Assembly: GCA_029251375.1 (NCBI GenBank)
Contig: JAQXDL010000046.1
Coordinates: 30,580 to 94,579, forward strand
Length of the DNA: 64,000 nucleotides
Direction of reading: 5' to 3'
DNA from: Pseudomonadales bacterium
Lineage (GTDB): Bacteria; Pseudomonadota; Gammaproteobacteria; Pseudomonadales; Azotimanducaceae
Shown here: one piece after another, positions 55,263-64,000 of the stretch
How positions within the stretch are numbered: position 1 is the first letter of the stretch
Layout: every line of letters starts with the position of its first letter
Made by a program: the position numbers and the translations under genes
The notes under the pieces: generated by a model
Told to the model about the DNA's origin: nothing
What the model saw: the letters and a program-made list of their open reading frames with translations, nothing else
The model's database searches: none

Positions 55263-56605
55263 TGTCAGCTCAACCAAACGACAATCAAAAGCTCGCTGAA
55301 CATGTGCTTTCAAAAGTAAAATCTTCAGGGGCCACTGGCGACCTGATAGTTGATGCAGGTGAATCGTTATCGCTAAAAGCGCGAGATGGCGAACTCGAAG
55401 AATACAAAGTCACCTCAAGTCAGATATTCGGCCTTAGGGTTATCAAAGACGGTCGAGTCGGCACAGCTTACAGTGAAGCCAGCGATTCAGACGCACTTGA
55501 CTCGATGGTCGAGCAGGCACTTATTAATGCGAGCTTTGCCCGCGTTGAAGAGTTTGAGAAAATCTCAAACAGTGACGACACGTTAGCAACGGATAATGCG
55601 CTGTTGTGTCCATCAGACGCCGTCAGCATTGACGAAAAAATTGAGTTTTCGCTGGCTCTAGAAAGCAAACTGGCAGGCATGGACAAAGTTAAAAATGTGC
55701 CCTACAACGGCGTTCAAGACGTGACAGGACAACGTCAAGTGTTCACCAGTAACGGCCTCAATGCTCAATCGAAATCAAGAACCTGTCTGTCGTTCGCTTA
55801 TGCACTCGTTGAAGAGGGCGACGTCAATGCGATGGAAGGACTTGGCCAAGCGGCGAGAATATTTCCGGCCCTCGACGCAGATACGCTGGTAAAACAGGTA
55901 CATCTCAACACGCTAAGCATTCTTCATGGCAAGCCGGTCCCCAGCAAGCACTACGACGTGATTTTTAACGCTGAAACACAGGCTGAGGTTTTTCACGTCT
56001 TCGCCTCAATGTTTTCTGGAAAATCAGCGAAGGACGGTGTTAACCCAATGCGTGACAAGGTTGGAGAAGCCATTGCAGACCCCCGCCTGACAATTTTAGA
56101 CAATCCCAGTCTCACTGACGGGTTTGGCTATGCGCTGTTCGATGCAGAAGGGACGGCAACCGATAAATTGGCACTAGTCGACCAAGGTAGCTTGGCCTCA
56201 TTGATACACAATAGCGCCACGGCCGCCTACTTCGACACGCAATCAACCGGACACGCAAGTCGAGGGCCAAAGTCCACCTTGGGTGTCGGTCTTCATCAAC
56301 TCGAAATTAAAGCAGGAACCGATAGCGATTCATCACTCAAGGCCGGTACCTACCTTGAACTGGTTAACTTGACGGGACTGCACTCTGGTGCGAATCCGCT
56401 TTCCGGTAACTTCAGTTTTGGCGCATCCGGCTACCTCTGCAGAGATGGCATTCGCGGCCAAGCCATACGTGGCATTACTGTGGCCGGTAATTTCTTCGAA
56501 ATGTTAAACAAGATTGCAGCCATCGGTGACACGCCAATTTGGGATTGGGAGCACTCGTCACTAATGCCAAGCATCCGTTTTTCCGATGTTGCCATTTCTG
56601 GCTAA
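55262..56605 (+). CDS. pmbA: TldE/PmbA, non-catalytic partner of TldD
   Basis: 447 residues related to TldD but without the HExxxH zinc site, as expected of TldE. Contains 'DVTGQRQVFTSNGLNAQSKS', 'GKPVPSKHYDVIFNAETQAE', 'SGNFSFGASGYLCRDGIRGQ' and 'DTPIWDWEHSSLMPSIRFSD'. The TAATG junction with tldD implies balanced translation of the heterodimer. No obvious peptide substrate gene lies nearby. Confidence 0.95.
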   Translation: MSAQPNDNQKLAEHVLSKVKSSGATGDLIVDAGESLSLKARDGELEEYKVTSSQIFGLRVIKDGRVGTAYSEASDSDALDSMVEQALINASFARVEEFEKISNSDDTLATDNALLCPSDAVSIDEKIEFSLALESKLAGMDKVKNVPYNGVQDVTGQRQVFTSNGLNAQSKSRTCLSFAYALVEEGDVNAMEGLGQAARIFPALDADTLVKQVHLNTLSILHGKPVPSKHYDVIFNAETQAEVFHVFASMFSGKSAKDGVNPMRDKVGEAIADPRLTILDNPSLTDGFGYALFDAEGTATDKLALVDQGSLASLIHNSATAAYFDTQSTGHASRGPKSTLGVGLHQLEIKAGTDSDSSLKAGTYLELVNLTGLHSGANPLSGNFSFGASGYLCRDGIRGQAIRGITVAGNFFEMLNKIAAIGDTPIWDWEHSSLMPSIRFSDVAISG

Positions 56606-56735
56606 GCGCCCGCTATCTGCCATCGACAACCTGCAATGTTAAGGGGGTAAACCGTCATATAGGTGCCCCTTTGATGCAAACATCAATCAACCAATCGACC
56701 CTTTTCCCTTCCTTTTAAAAAAAAACCGGCGCCCT

Positions 56736-56762
56736 CTTGAATCTTTACGTTCTCACCTTACA
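56736..56762 (+). promoter_or_regulatory. Sigma-32-like heat-shock promoter
   Basis: CTTGAA (56736-56741) is a perfect sigma-32 -35 element; 12 bases later CACCTTACA (56754-56762) is a fair -10 match. It lies about 55-80 bases before the first Hsp20 start codon. Spacing and context support it; the -10 is imperfect. Confidence 0.5.
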
Positions 56763-56817
56763 AAGGGTTTAGGACAGATCAGTATTTAAAGTTTCAAATC
56801 ATTCAAGAGGACAACCC

Positions 56818-57255
56818 ATGAACCAGCTTAAATCATTTAATTCACTTAACAATCTACACCGAGAACTCAGTCGTGTTTTTGATTCACGCTATCCATTCGA
56901 ATCAACTCAGACGACTGATTACGACTGGCAACCGCATGTTGATATTACAGAAACCGAAACCGCCTATAAGGTTCATGCTGAAATCCCAGGCGTCAGTCCG
57001 CAGGATGTAGATGTAACTCTGCACAACGGTATCTTGACCGTAAAAGGTGAAAAGACGACGACTCATGAACATGAAGAAGGTGAAACTAAACATAGAGAAC
57101 GCACCTACGGATCGTTCTCTAGACAATTTAGTTTACCGGAAACCACCGATGAAGACGGCGTTAAGGCAAAGGCAGTCAACGGGGTTCTAGAAATAGAAAT
57201 TCCTAAAGTGCGAGCCAAACAACCACTGAATATAAACGTGACCTCTAGCGACTAA
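56818..57255 (+). CDS. Small heat-shock protein Hsp20/IbpA family
   Basis: 145-residue ATP-independent holdase. The alpha-crystallin domain spans about 35-130: 'WQPHVDITETETAYKVHAEI', 'GILTVKGEKTT', 'RTYGSFSRQFSLPE', 'AVNGVLEIEIPKV'. A short C-terminal tail with NINV provides the I-x-I/V-type contact. First gene of an Hsp20 pair behind a sigma-32-like promoter; AGAGGA precedes the ATG. Confidence 0.95.
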   Translation: MNQLKSFNSLNNLHRELSRVFDSRYPFESTQTTDYDWQPHVDITETETAYKVHAEIPGVSPQDVDVTLHNGILTVKGEKTTTHEHEEGETKHRERTYGSFSRQFSLPETTDEDGVKAKAVNGVLEIEIPKVRAKQPLNINVTSSD

Positions 57256-57305
57256 TAGTCGGAAGTTGTGACGACCAACTAAAAAAACAATGAGGAGACA
57301 ACGTC

Positions 57306-57791
57306 ATGTCTAATTTAAATCAAATTACCCACAACCTTCGAGACTCTGTTGACCATCTTGCTGAGGGTTGGCAACAAATGTGGAACAAGGGCAAGAATGC
57401 CATTACACGTTTCACGCCAAAGCCAGCAGACGATTCAGCGCAATCACCAATTCGACTTTCCAATCGTTGGGGCGTGTTGTCGGCGGAACTGAAAGAAACT
57501 GCGTCAAAAATTACAATTATGCTTGAAGTACCCGGTATGGAAAGCGATGACTTTGATATTCAAATCGATAAGAGCTCCCTTCGTGTCAGTGGACATAAGG
57601 CTTACGCCTCCGACAAAAACGAAGGTAAATACTTTATTACTGAACGCGCCTACGGCCAGTTTGAGCGCGTCATCCCATTGCCTTGCGAGGTTGATGACGA
57701 TGGCGCAGAAGCAAGTTACAAAAAGGGCGTACTTGAGTTAACACTGCAAAAACATCGTTCAGCAAAACCCAGAAAAATCACCGTCAGCTAA
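57306..57791 (+). CDS. Second Hsp20-family protein
   Basis: 161 residues. The alpha-crystallin-like domain is about 58-155: 'ITIMLEVPGMESDDFDIQID', 'SLRVSGHKAY', 'RAYGQFERVIPLPCEVDDDG', 'YKKGVLELTLQKH'. The N-terminal 55 residues are unlike the first Hsp20. It lies 50 bp downstream of it, before a terminator, so the two form a heat-shock operon and may co-assemble. Confidence 0.92.
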   Translation: MSNLNQITHNLRDSVDHLAEGWQQMWNKGKNAITRFTPKPADDSAQSPIRLSNRWGVLSAELKETASKITIMLEVPGMESDDFDIQIDKSSLRVSGHKAYASDKNEGKYFITERAYGQFERVIPLPCEVDDDGAEASYKKGVLELTLQKHRSAKPRKITVS

Positions 57792-57807
57792 CCCTTCACA
57801 ACCAGAG

Positions 57808-57836
57808 CAGACTCCGAAAATGAGTCTGTTTTGTTT
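57808..57836 (+). terminator. Terminator of the Hsp20 operon
   Basis: CAGACTC and GAGTCTG form a 7-bp stem with loop CGAAAAT, followed by TTTTGTTTG, 16 bases after the second Hsp20 stop. Confidence 0.85.
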
Positions 57837-57884
57837 GTTCCAACCGACCTGTATCCTTAGCCTTTAACCTGACAGGCTACAATT

Positions 57885-58625
57885 ATGTCCGAAGCAAACA
57901 CCGTTCATCAAGCGCTGACGAAAGGCGACGGGTACTTTCTGCTCGAAAACCTCATCAGTACTGAAACCGCTGACAAAATAAGATCGATCGTCTTAGATAA
58001 ATTGTCCGAAGGCACGGAAATGGCTAAAGGTGATATCAACCTGTCAAATCTCCTCTCTCACGGCAGTGAATTCGAACAAATCGTAACCAACCCTCGCCTC
58101 TTGGCTATTGCGCATAGCCTGCTGGGTCCTGACGCGAAACTGGCGGCATTCACAGCAAAAACATTAATGCCCGGCGGAGACGCCGGACGACTCCACATCG
58201 ACTACCCCTATTGGGCAATGGACACAGGTATGCCAGTCGAACCCGCTCTCATGATGCAAGTAATTTGGATGATGAATCCATTCAATACAGACAATGGCGG
58301 CACTTGGATTCTACCGGGCAGTCAGAAATTTGCAGAACACGTTGACAAAGAAAAATTCGAGTCCGAGGCAATTCAAGCCACCGGAAATGCCGGTGATGCA
58401 ATCGTTAGTCATGGGCAATTGTGGCACCAGACTGCGGTGAACCGATCCGATAAACCAAGAGTCGCTATTTTGATTAATTTTTCTCAACTCGCCATAAGAC
58501 CCCTGACCGAGCTAGGCCCATTCAGCGACGAGTTTTTAGACAGGGCGAGCCCTGAACTAATGAATCTTCTTGACGTCAATTTTCGCGAAGCACTTATGGC
58601 AAGACTTAAACGAAACTATTCTTAG
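57885..58625 (+). CDS. Phytanoyl-CoA dioxygenase (PhyH) family protein
   Basis: 246 residues with the double-stranded beta-helix of Fe(II)/2-oxoglutarate oxygenases. The iron facial triad is HID in 'RLHIDYPYW' plus the distal His in 'SHGQLWHQTAVNRSDKPR', whose Arg would bind 2-oxoglutarate. Members hydroxylate diverse small molecules, including acyl-CoA, osmolytes and secondary metabolites; the substrate is unknown. It stands alone after the Hsp20 terminator. Confidence 0.87.
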   Translation: MSEANTVHQALTKGDGYFLLENLISTETADKIRSIVLDKLSEGTEMAKGDINLSNLLSHGSEFEQIVTNPRLLAIAHSLLGPDAKLAAFTAKTLMPGGDAGRLHIDYPYWAMDTGMPVEPALMMQVIWMMNPFNTDNGGTWILPGSQKFAEHVDKEKFESEAIQATGNAGDAIVSHGQLWHQTAVNRSDKPRVAILINFSQLAIRPLTELGPFSDEFLDRASPELMNLLDVNFREALMARLKRNYS

Positions 58626-58663
58626 CCATCACGAATGAGTTAATGAGACGAATATTTGAAGGG

Positions 58664-59632
58664 TTACCGAACTGAAATTATGGCCATTAAACCGATCAAG
58701 ATAACGATCCAACCCAACACATAAACAGCCGTCGCTTTTCTTGCCTTCAACTTATCGTGGGTCTTGCGAGGCGACACGCCTTTTAAAAGAAACACAACTT
58801 TCGCTGACAGGTTGACGGAAACAATGTTGATCGCCAACAATAATCCCGCATTGACGGCTAAATCGATCCTGCCACTACCTAGGTAAATGCCTGCTGTCGC
58901 AGCGGGTGGCAGCAACGCAACCGCCACCATGACTCCAACCAGAACACTTGCCATGCCGGAGCTTAATGACAATGCCGCCGCTGCACCCGATGCTAATGCC
59001 AAGAAGACAGAGGCGAAGTTACTTTCGGTACGAACCAGAAGCTCATGGCTATTGAAGTCGCTTGGCCAGTACATGCCCAGCAAAATCGACAAACAAACTG
59101 AGACTAAAATACCGACACCGAGTGTGCGCACCGATTGTTTAACCAATTCCCAATCACCAAGAGCCGTACCAAGACTGAGCGCAAGGTTTGGTGACAATAA
59201 CGGAGCGATCACCATCGCTCCGATAATGACAGCGACATTATTTTCGATAAGGCCTACGCCAGCAACAACGGTCGACAAAAGAATCAGTACAAGATAGTTA
59301 ACATCTAAGATTGAATTCTTTCCAATCTCATTTAAGAGATATTCTCGCGTACTGTTTGAAGTCCGCTCTGTAAGGTTTGTTTCGTCACTAGAAGAAGTTA
59401 ACGATGTTTCTACACCTAACACGACGACGCTAGCTGTTGGTTGCGCGCCTAGGGTCGTTTGCAGTGCATCCAATACCCACTGTAATTTGTGATCGGGGAC
59501 AACAAGACGCATTTGCTGCATGCCGCCGTCGTCCATCGCTCCGAAATGACTGCTATGGGCCTTAGCTTTGTCGGCTATTGCTTTGATTGTATGAGCGCTG
59601 CCATTGTTAGCAATTATCTCAACGTACTTCAT
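58664..59632 (-). CDS. DUF389 integral membrane protein
   Basis: 322 residues. A cytosolic N-terminal domain (1-95, 'MKYVEIIANNGSAHTIKAIA') is followed by about six membrane helices with the family motifs 'DVNYLVLILLSTVVAGVGLI', 'NVAVIIGAMVIAPLLSPNLA' and 'ASVLVGVMVAVALLPPAATA'. The function of DUF389 is unknown. The gene stands alone, convergent with the PhyH-like gene. Confidence 0.9.
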   Translation of the reverse strand: MKYVEIIANNGSAHTIKAIADKAKAHSSHFGAMDDGGMQQMRLVVPDHKLQWVLDALQTTLGAQPTASVVVLGVETSLTSSSDETNLTERTSNSTREYLLNEIGKNSILDVNYLVLILLSTVVAGVGLIENNVAVIIGAMVIAPLLSPNLALSLGTALGDWELVKQSVRTLGVGILVSVCLSILLGMYWPSDFNSHELLVRTESNFASVFLALASGAAAALSLSSGMASVLVGVMVAVALLPPAATAGIYLGSGRIDLAVNAGLLLAINIVSVNLSAKVVFLLKGVSPRKTHDKLKARKATAVYVLGWIVILIGLMAIISVR

Positions 59633-59767
59633 GTTCTAATCCCATACCGATATCCGTCGTCGTACCCTAGAGTACAAGATTTTCAAACCTAACATTCAAT
59701 TTTGTCAGTGAGTTTTGCTGTTACACTCGACGCCACTAAATTCACGAAAACATGTAGGAGTATACAA

Positions 59768-60172
59768 ATGGCTATAAACGTTACTAAAGGCGCAATTGAT
59801 CTTGGCATCGTCACCAAGGATGCGCAGCCTCTCATCAAATTCTATTCCGATACGTTAGGTTTACCTGTCGCCGGCGAGATGGATATGCCAGGTGGTGGTC
59901 ACATGACAAGATTGAGTTGCGGTGAGACGACACTGAAGATCGTTGTTAATGGTCGAGAACCTAAAGGCACATCAGCGCCCGGTGGTATCGGCGGAGCACC
60001 CGGCTTTAGGTACTTCACAATATCCGTCGACAATTTAAAAGACGCAACTGCAGAATGTGATGCGGCGGGTTACAAAGTCGCTGTTGCACCGACTGAAATT
60101 AGACCTGGCGTAACGATTTCTATGATCGAAGATCCCGATGGAAATTGGGTCGAACTTTTACAGATGGATTAG
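59768..60172 (+). CDS. VOC/glyoxalase-fold protein
   Basis: 134 residues with paired beta-alpha-beta-beta-beta modules: 'LGIVTKDAQPLIKFYSDTLG' in the first and 'YFTISVDNLKDATAECDAAG' with 'MIEDPDGNWVELLQMD' in the second, ending with the metal-ligand Glu typical of the fold. The ATG at 59768 has TAGGAG seven bases upstream; the longer TTG frame from 59702 has no support. Specific activity is unknown. Confidence 0.87.
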   Translation: MAINVTKGAIDLGIVTKDAQPLIKFYSDTLGLPVAGEMDMPGGGHMTRLSCGETTLKIVVNGREPKGTSAPGGIGGAPGFRYFTISVDNLKDATAECDAAGYKVAVAPTEIRPGVTISMIEDPDGNWVELLQMD

Positions 60173-60181
60173 CAAAACGCG

Positions 60182-60219
60182 TATCACGGTGTTTATTTTT
60201 ATAAACAGGCACCGTGATA
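60182..60219 (+). terminator. Hairpin after the VOC gene
   Basis: TATCACGGTG/CACCGTGATA pair around an inner GTTTAT-TTTT-ATAAAC hairpin. It lies 9 bases after the stop codon. No T-run follows, so termination would be weak. Confidence 0.5.
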
Positions 60220-60330
60220 ATTGCTGCAATAAGCACTGAGACAAGCACTGCATTTCGAACGCTCACAACACCCACATTTCCAAAAACAAACGTACTAGGC
60301 TAGTCTCACCTTTTGTATTTTTGGACGTCA

Positions 60331-61122
60331 ATGATGAGTCAGTACGATGCGGAGACAGCTGTGTCTCGACAACGCGAGCACGTTTGGGCCGGCACCTTAA
60401 GTCCTGCTTGGAACATAGGAGATAACCCGAACGGCGGTTATCTTGTCTCGATAGCACTCAATGCTTTACGACAATCTGTCAGTCATCCCGATCCGGTTTC
60501 TGTTACTACTCACTACCTTCGTCCGGGCGTCGCGTTACAACCTTTTGAGGTTAAGGTTGATATTCTTCGGACCGGTCGCACGCTTACAACAGCAAGAGCT
60601 ACGCTGATTCAAAATAATAAAACCTGCCTTGAAGTGCTTTCAGTTTTTGGCGATCTCAGCCAGAACCCGGGGGTCGATTCGATTCTAAAAATACCCGCGC
60701 CCAGCGCCGTCGCACCCGACAAATGCGAACAACGCTCCGAAGATACACAGGGAATAGACCTGCCTATTCTCGATCGTTTAGACACTCGCCTACAGCCAAC
60801 CACTGCGACAGACAACCCCAAGGCTGAAATAAATGGTTGGATTCGTTTCTTGGATGGCCGAGACCCAGACGTCAGTGCCTTACTGCTATTTTCAGACGCC
60901 TTCCCACCTTCACTCTTTAATGTACTTGGGGTGATTGGTTGGGTACCGACAATTGAGTTGACGGTGCATGTGCGGAAACGTCCTGCACCCGGCTGGATAC
61001 AAACTCAGTTTCGTACAGAAGATTTACAGCAGGGTCGCATGATTGAAAATGGCTTGTTATGGGATAGTACTGGCCAGCTTGTTGCTCAAAGTCGACAAAT
61101 TGGTTTGGTCTTGAAAAAGTAA
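60331..61122 (+). CDS. Acyl-CoA thioesterase-like, double hot-dog fold
   Basis: 263 residues of the TesB-like 4HBT_3 group. 'NIGDNPNGGYLVSIALNAL', 'SVTTHYLRPGVALQPFEVKV' and 'RTGRTLTTARATLIQNNKTC' form the first hot-dog domain; 'LTVHVRKRPAPGWIQTQF' and 'MIENGLLWDSTGQLVAQSRQ' the second. The start is probably one of the paired ATGs at 60331/60334; the earlier TTG lacks support. A dienelactone-hydrolase-like gene follows 55 bp downstream. Confidence 0.86.
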   Translation: MMSQYDAETAVSRQREHVWAGTLSPAWNIGDNPNGGYLVSIALNALRQSVSHPDPVSVTTHYLRPGVALQPFEVKVDILRTGRTLTTARATLIQNNKTCLEVLSVFGDLSQNPGVDSILKIPAPSAVAPDKCEQRSEDTQGIDLPILDRLDTRLQPTTATDNPKAEINGWIRFLDGRDPDVSALLLFSDAFPPSLFNVLGVIGWVPTIELTVHVRKRPAPGWIQTQFRTEDLQQGRMIENGLLWDSTGQLVAQSRQIGLVLKK

Positions 61123-61177
61123 CGCTAGGCAATAGCTTTACATGATCCTCACAGTCAATCATTGGTAGGTTTGCAAA

Positions 61178-61915
61178 ATGCGCGGAAGCCTAAATTACAA
61201 CATCGAGGAAGTCGACATTGATGGCAGCATCATGGAGGTATTCATGTTTTCGCCGAGCGGCGATCGACCGTCGCCTGGCTTGATACTAGCGCAACACATT
61301 CCTGTTGGTCATGCCGGTTTAGAAGACGACACATTCACATTAGTTACTGCGCAGAGGTTTGCTGACGCTGGTTTTCACGTCGCGGTCCCTTTTATATTCC
61401 ACTGGTGGCCGAAGGACGGCGAGATGATGGACAAAGCTAAGGCAAGTCGCGACGAGTTAACGCTCAAGGACCTGAATGCTACGTTCGAACTACTCACCAG
61501 CCGAGCAGACGTTTTGCCCTCAAAAATAAGCATTGTCGGGCACTGCTGGGGCGGTCGCGTCGCTTGGCTAGGCGCTTGCCACATGCCAAAACTTGCTGCA
61601 TGCGCAGTTTTTTACGGGGGCCGAGTTAAGTTACCGATGGGCACCGAGCATCCCGCGCCAATAAAGCTTGCCGGAAACATAAGATGTGACATCATAGGAT
61701 TTTTCGGCAACGATGATCAGAATCCGACCGCCGCTGATGTAGATGACTATGAGGCCGCACTCATCGAAGCAAATGTAAGTCATACATTCTACCGCTATGA
61801 TTCAGCAGGTCATGCCTTCCAGAATTTTCCAAGCGCTGAGCGCTATAACGCAGACGCTAGTGAAGATGCCTGGACCAAGGTCATCGATTTTTTAAAACAA
61901 GTTCTTAACAAGTAA
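61178..61915 (+). CDS. Dienelactone hydrolase family protein
   Basis: 245-residue alpha/beta hydrolase. The nucleophile Cys123 is in GHCWGG, the acid in 'FFGNDDQNPT', and the His in 'SAGHAFQNF', giving a Cys-Asp-His triad as in dienelactone hydrolases. Substrate unknown; it may act on lactones or esters unrelated to chloroaromatic breakdown. It overlaps the Sel1 gene by one base (TAATG). Confidence 0.9.
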   Translation: MRGSLNYNIEEVDIDGSIMEVFMFSPSGDRPSPGLILAQHIPVGHAGLEDDTFTLVTAQRFADAGFHVAVPFIFHWWPKDGEMMDKAKASRDELTLKDLNATFELLTSRADVLPSKISIVGHCWGGRVAWLGACHMPKLAACAVFYGGRVKLPMGTEHPAPIKLAGNIRCDIIGFFGNDDQNPTAADVDDYEAALIEANVSHTFYRYDSAGHAFQNFPSAERYNADASEDAWTKVIDFLKQVLNK

Positions 61916-63834
61916 TGCGACACGCCGTGATTCTAAAACCTTCTCATTATATGACCAAAGATTGCATCAAGATAAATTTTTTCCTGCTGTTGATAGTTTC
62001 GCTATGTAGCAACATCGCCAGCGCCGATAACGCATTTAACGATATGTTGGTATTAGCAGAACAAGGTAATGCCTACGCGCAAAATTATGTCGGCAGAGCA
62101 TACAGAACTGGCGATGTCGTCATCCAAGACTCCACTAACGCGGTCGAATGGTTTAAGAGAGCTGCCGTGCAAGGCGATAGAAATGCAAAGTACAATTTGG
62201 CGATGGCCTATTGGACGGGCGATGGCATCGAACAAGACCAGACGGCGGCCATACCGCTCTTGATTGATTCAGCCGAAGCCAATCATAGTAGTGCCAGTTT
62301 CATGCTAGGGACGATCAGTGAAGAAGGTGTGTGGTTAGAGAAAAGTTACACCGCAGCTATGACCTACTATAGGCAAGCCGCGAATAGTGACGTGCCAGAA
62401 GCCTATTTCAAAGTTGCTCAGTTACACGATCAAGGATTAGGCACTGCTAGACATTACCAAAATGCGGTCAATAACCTAAACAAAGCCATAGCCCTGGGCA
62501 ACGATCAAGCGAAAGCCTATCAATCGACAATGTTCTTTCGAGGCTGGTCTATACCAAAGGCGCAGGATTCAAGACTCAATTGGTATGCCGAGGCTACTGC
62601 GGCCGGTTATGCCGATGCACAAACAGAACTCGCGTTATTATTGATCAAAGGTGAAGTACTCGAGCAAGACCCTGCGCTTGCCGCACGTTGGTTAACCCGC
62701 GCAGCGGACCAGGACTATGCACTTGCGCAATACCATCTCGCGCAAAGTTACGTTCGAGGTTTAGGCGTGGAAAGGGATATCCCTTTTGCCGCCACGCTGA
62801 TGGAAAAGGCGGCCAAGCAAAATAACATCCAAGCACAATATTATTTAGGCCGAATGTACCTCGATGGGATAGGCGTTGAACCGGACATTGAAACAGCCCT
62901 AAATTGGCTAATACTCGCAGCCGAGAGCAAGGTGATTAAAGCTCAGTACCTATTAGGGCGCACATACCACGATGGCAGCTTAGTCGAGCAGGATTTTGAA
63001 AAAGCGCTTGAGTGGTTTGGGTTAGCCGCGGAACGTCAAAATGCCAATGCACAGTTTAGGCTAGGCATTATGCTGCAAAAAGGCGAAGGTACTCAGACCG
63101 ATAAACAGGCGGCAGTCACGTGGCTGCGTCTCTCGGCAAATCAGGGCCACAAGTTTGCCGCAAATGCATTGGCGCCAATTGACTATCGATCGCCAAATGA
63201 ACCTGACGACAAACAAGAAGCCTTCGCTTGGTACCTGCAGGGAGCAAATAACGGCTATCCAGAAGCCCAATTAGAATTGGCTAAACGTTTAGCCGCAAGT
63301 GGTGACATCGATGGCGCTATCGAGTGGTATCGCCGTGCATTAGAACAAGATTACCTAAGAGCTGAGTACTCCTTGGTCAAATTGCTCTTTGATTCTAAAC
63401 AATATCAATCAAGTGTAGAGATGAAGAAACGTCTAAATAAACTCGCTCTTGAAGAACACACTGAAGCGACGGTGCTCTTAGGACGCTTAGTCAGCGAACC
63501 CGAATGGCAGCAGCTTAACTACAAGCGCGCAATAAGGCTGTTCTCTGCGGCAGCGGTAACGGGTGATTGCGTAGCTCAGTATAAACTAGGACAACTCACC
63601 CAAAATGGCAACGGCACGAACGCCAACGTCAATGAAGCTCTGTTTTGGTATCACCTCGCGGCAGCGCAAGGGAACGCGCAAGCTATTGAGAGCACGGCCA
63701 CGCTCAGCGCACAGCTAACAGACAGCGCTGTTAAACGTACAGAGAAAAATGTAGAGCAATGGTTAGATAAAAACCTAACTAACTACGGTAAAGACAGTAG
63801 CTGTATCGACAAGGAAATGGCTGTCGTCAAATAA
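61915..63834 (+). CDS. Sel1-repeat (tetratricopeptide-like) secreted protein
   Basis: 639 residues. A hydrophobic signal segment ('FFLLLIVSLCSNIASA') is followed by about fourteen Sel1-like repeats of ~36 residues, for example 'AEQGNAYAQNYVGRAYRTGD', 'AAVQGDRNAKYNLAMAYWTG', 'AAKQNNIQAQYYLGRMYLDG' and 'AAAVTGDCVAQYKLGQLTQN'. Such solenoids act as protein-protein adaptors, often in the periplasm. The ATG at 61915 is coupled to the preceding stop; a second ATG at 61951 would give a shorter, more normal signal peptide. It is convergent with the rRNA operon. Confidence 0.9.
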   Translation: MRHAVILKPSHYMTKDCIKINFFLLLIVSLCSNIASADNAFNDMLVLAEQGNAYAQNYVGRAYRTGDVVIQDSTNAVEWFKRAAVQGDRNAKYNLAMAYWTGDGIEQDQTAAIPLLIDSAEANHSSASFMLGTISEEGVWLEKSYTAAMTYYRQAANSDVPEAYFKVAQLHDQGLGTARHYQNAVNNLNKAIALGNDQAKAYQSTMFFRGWSIPKAQDSRLNWYAEATAAGYADAQTELALLLIKGEVLEQDPALAARWLTRAADQDYALAQYHLAQSYVRGLGVERDIPFAATLMEKAAKQNNIQAQYYLGRMYLDGIGVEPDIETALNWLILAAESKVIKAQYLLGRTYHDGSLVEQDFEKALEWFGLAAERQNANAQFRLGIMLQKGEGTQTDKQAAVTWLRLSANQGHKFAANALAPIDYRSPNEPDDKQEAFAWYLQGANNGYPEAQLELAKRLAASGDIDGAIEWYRRALEQDYLRAEYSLVKLLFDSKQYQSSVEMKKRLNKLALEEHTEATVLLGRLVSEPEWQQLNYKRAIRLFSAAAVTGDCVAQYKLGQLTQNGNGTNANVNEALFWYHLAAAQGNAQAIESTATLSAQLTDSAVKRTEKNVEQWLDKNLTNYGKDSSCIDKEMAVVK

Positions 63835-63910
63835 CAGTCTCTGATTAGCATTCATTGGACTACGCACGACACATCTGCGTTTTATCTTCACCCCTCAAAA
63901 GCTGGGCATA

Positions 63911-63945
63911 AAAAAACCCGACTGCAAACGCAATCGGGTTTTTCT
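63911..63945 (-). terminator. Terminator of the rRNA operon
   Basis: On the minus strand, AACCCGA and TCGGGTT pair (with the flanking A/T runs) around a short loop, immediately after the 5S gene and ending in a T-run. The flanking A- and T-runs would also let it end the convergent Sel1 transcript. Confidence 0.85.
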
Positions 63946-63950
63946 AATAA

Positions 63951-64000
63951 ATGCCTGACAATGACCTACTCTCACATGGGAACCCCCACACTACCATCGG
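63951..64000 (-). rRNA. rrf: 5S ribosomal RNA, 3' part (continues outside window)
   Basis: The minus strand reads the 3' half of a gammaproteobacterial 5S rRNA: CCGATGGTAGTGTGGG, then the ATGTGAGAGTAGGTCAT stretch (the position of the E. coli GCGAGAGTAGGGAAC loop) and the CAGGCAT 3' end. An rRNA operon therefore enters from the right, reading leftwards, with its terminator at 63911-63945. Confidence 0.92.

Noticed and set aside
59702..59767. Longer TTG-started VOC protein
   Set aside because: TAGGAG lies seven bases before ATG 59768, and the added residues show no conservation pattern.

Overview
The window looks like chromosome of an aerobic, probably marine, Gammaproteobacterium. Reasons: the pepA-holC-x-valS order (1-5488), the prfC-rimI-holD order (30383-33429), a PilU-type ATPase, SlyX, RF3, class I fumarase, TldD/TldE, and a FabY-type beta-ketoacyl synthase of the kind known from Pseudomonas. 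The exact lineage is inference; nothing here fixes a genus. The right edge enters a 5S rRNA gene, so an rRNA operon on the minus strand lies just outside.

Layout. 1-5.5 kb: pepA (its start lies outside the window), holC, an acidic unknown protein, valS. 5.7-13.6 kb: a cold-shock protein, quinone oxidoreductase, slyX, a hisH-hisF pair, a GntR-type DNA-binding domain fused to a complete PurM (AIR synthase), pilU, a LysR regulator, the remnant of a membrane transporter gene and a small secreted protein. 13.7-28.5 kb is rich in acyl metabolism: a 1636-residue single-chain biotin-dependent carboxylase, fumarase, MaoC hydratase, acyl desaturase, thiolase, FabY, a CYP153-type P450 and a zinc alcohol dehydrogenase. 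28.5-30.2 kb: a cobalt-type nitrile hydratase operon with an unusually histidine-rich alpha subunit. 30.4-41 kb: prfC, rimI, holD, tesB, an MFS carrier, a chorismate-lyase-like protein, an M20 peptidase, an APC permease and glpK.

41.2-43.3 kb holds the most striking locus: a thioredoxin-fold fusion protein followed by a UGSC-family selenoprotein whose in-frame UGA (43077-43079) is followed by a plausible bacterial SECIS hairpin. 43.4-45.2 kb: a secreted sugar-lactone-oxidase-like flavoprotein coupled to a lipoprotein cytochrome c. 45.3-52.3 kb: a TonB-dependent receptor, a lipoprotein, photolyase with its DUF523/DUF1722 partner, and a decayed TorF-like porin gene. 52.4-63.8 kb: a DUF3302/HlyD pair, tldD-tldE, two Hsp20 chaperones behind a sigma-32-like promoter, a phytanoyl-CoA-dioxygenase-like protein, a DUF389 membrane protein, glyoxalase-fold, thioesterase and dienelactone-hydrolase-like proteins, and a Sel1-repeat protein.

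How they may work together (inference): FabY starts fatty-acid synthesis. The desaturase, thiolase, MaoC, TesB, CYP153 and alcohol dehydrogenase point to active lipid or hydrocarbon turnover. HolC and HolD are the chi and psi subunits of the same clamp-loader complex, encoded 31 kb apart. Several intergenic regions carry short tandem repeats of 11-12 bp. No CRISPR array, tRNA gene, insertion sequence or prophage was recognised.
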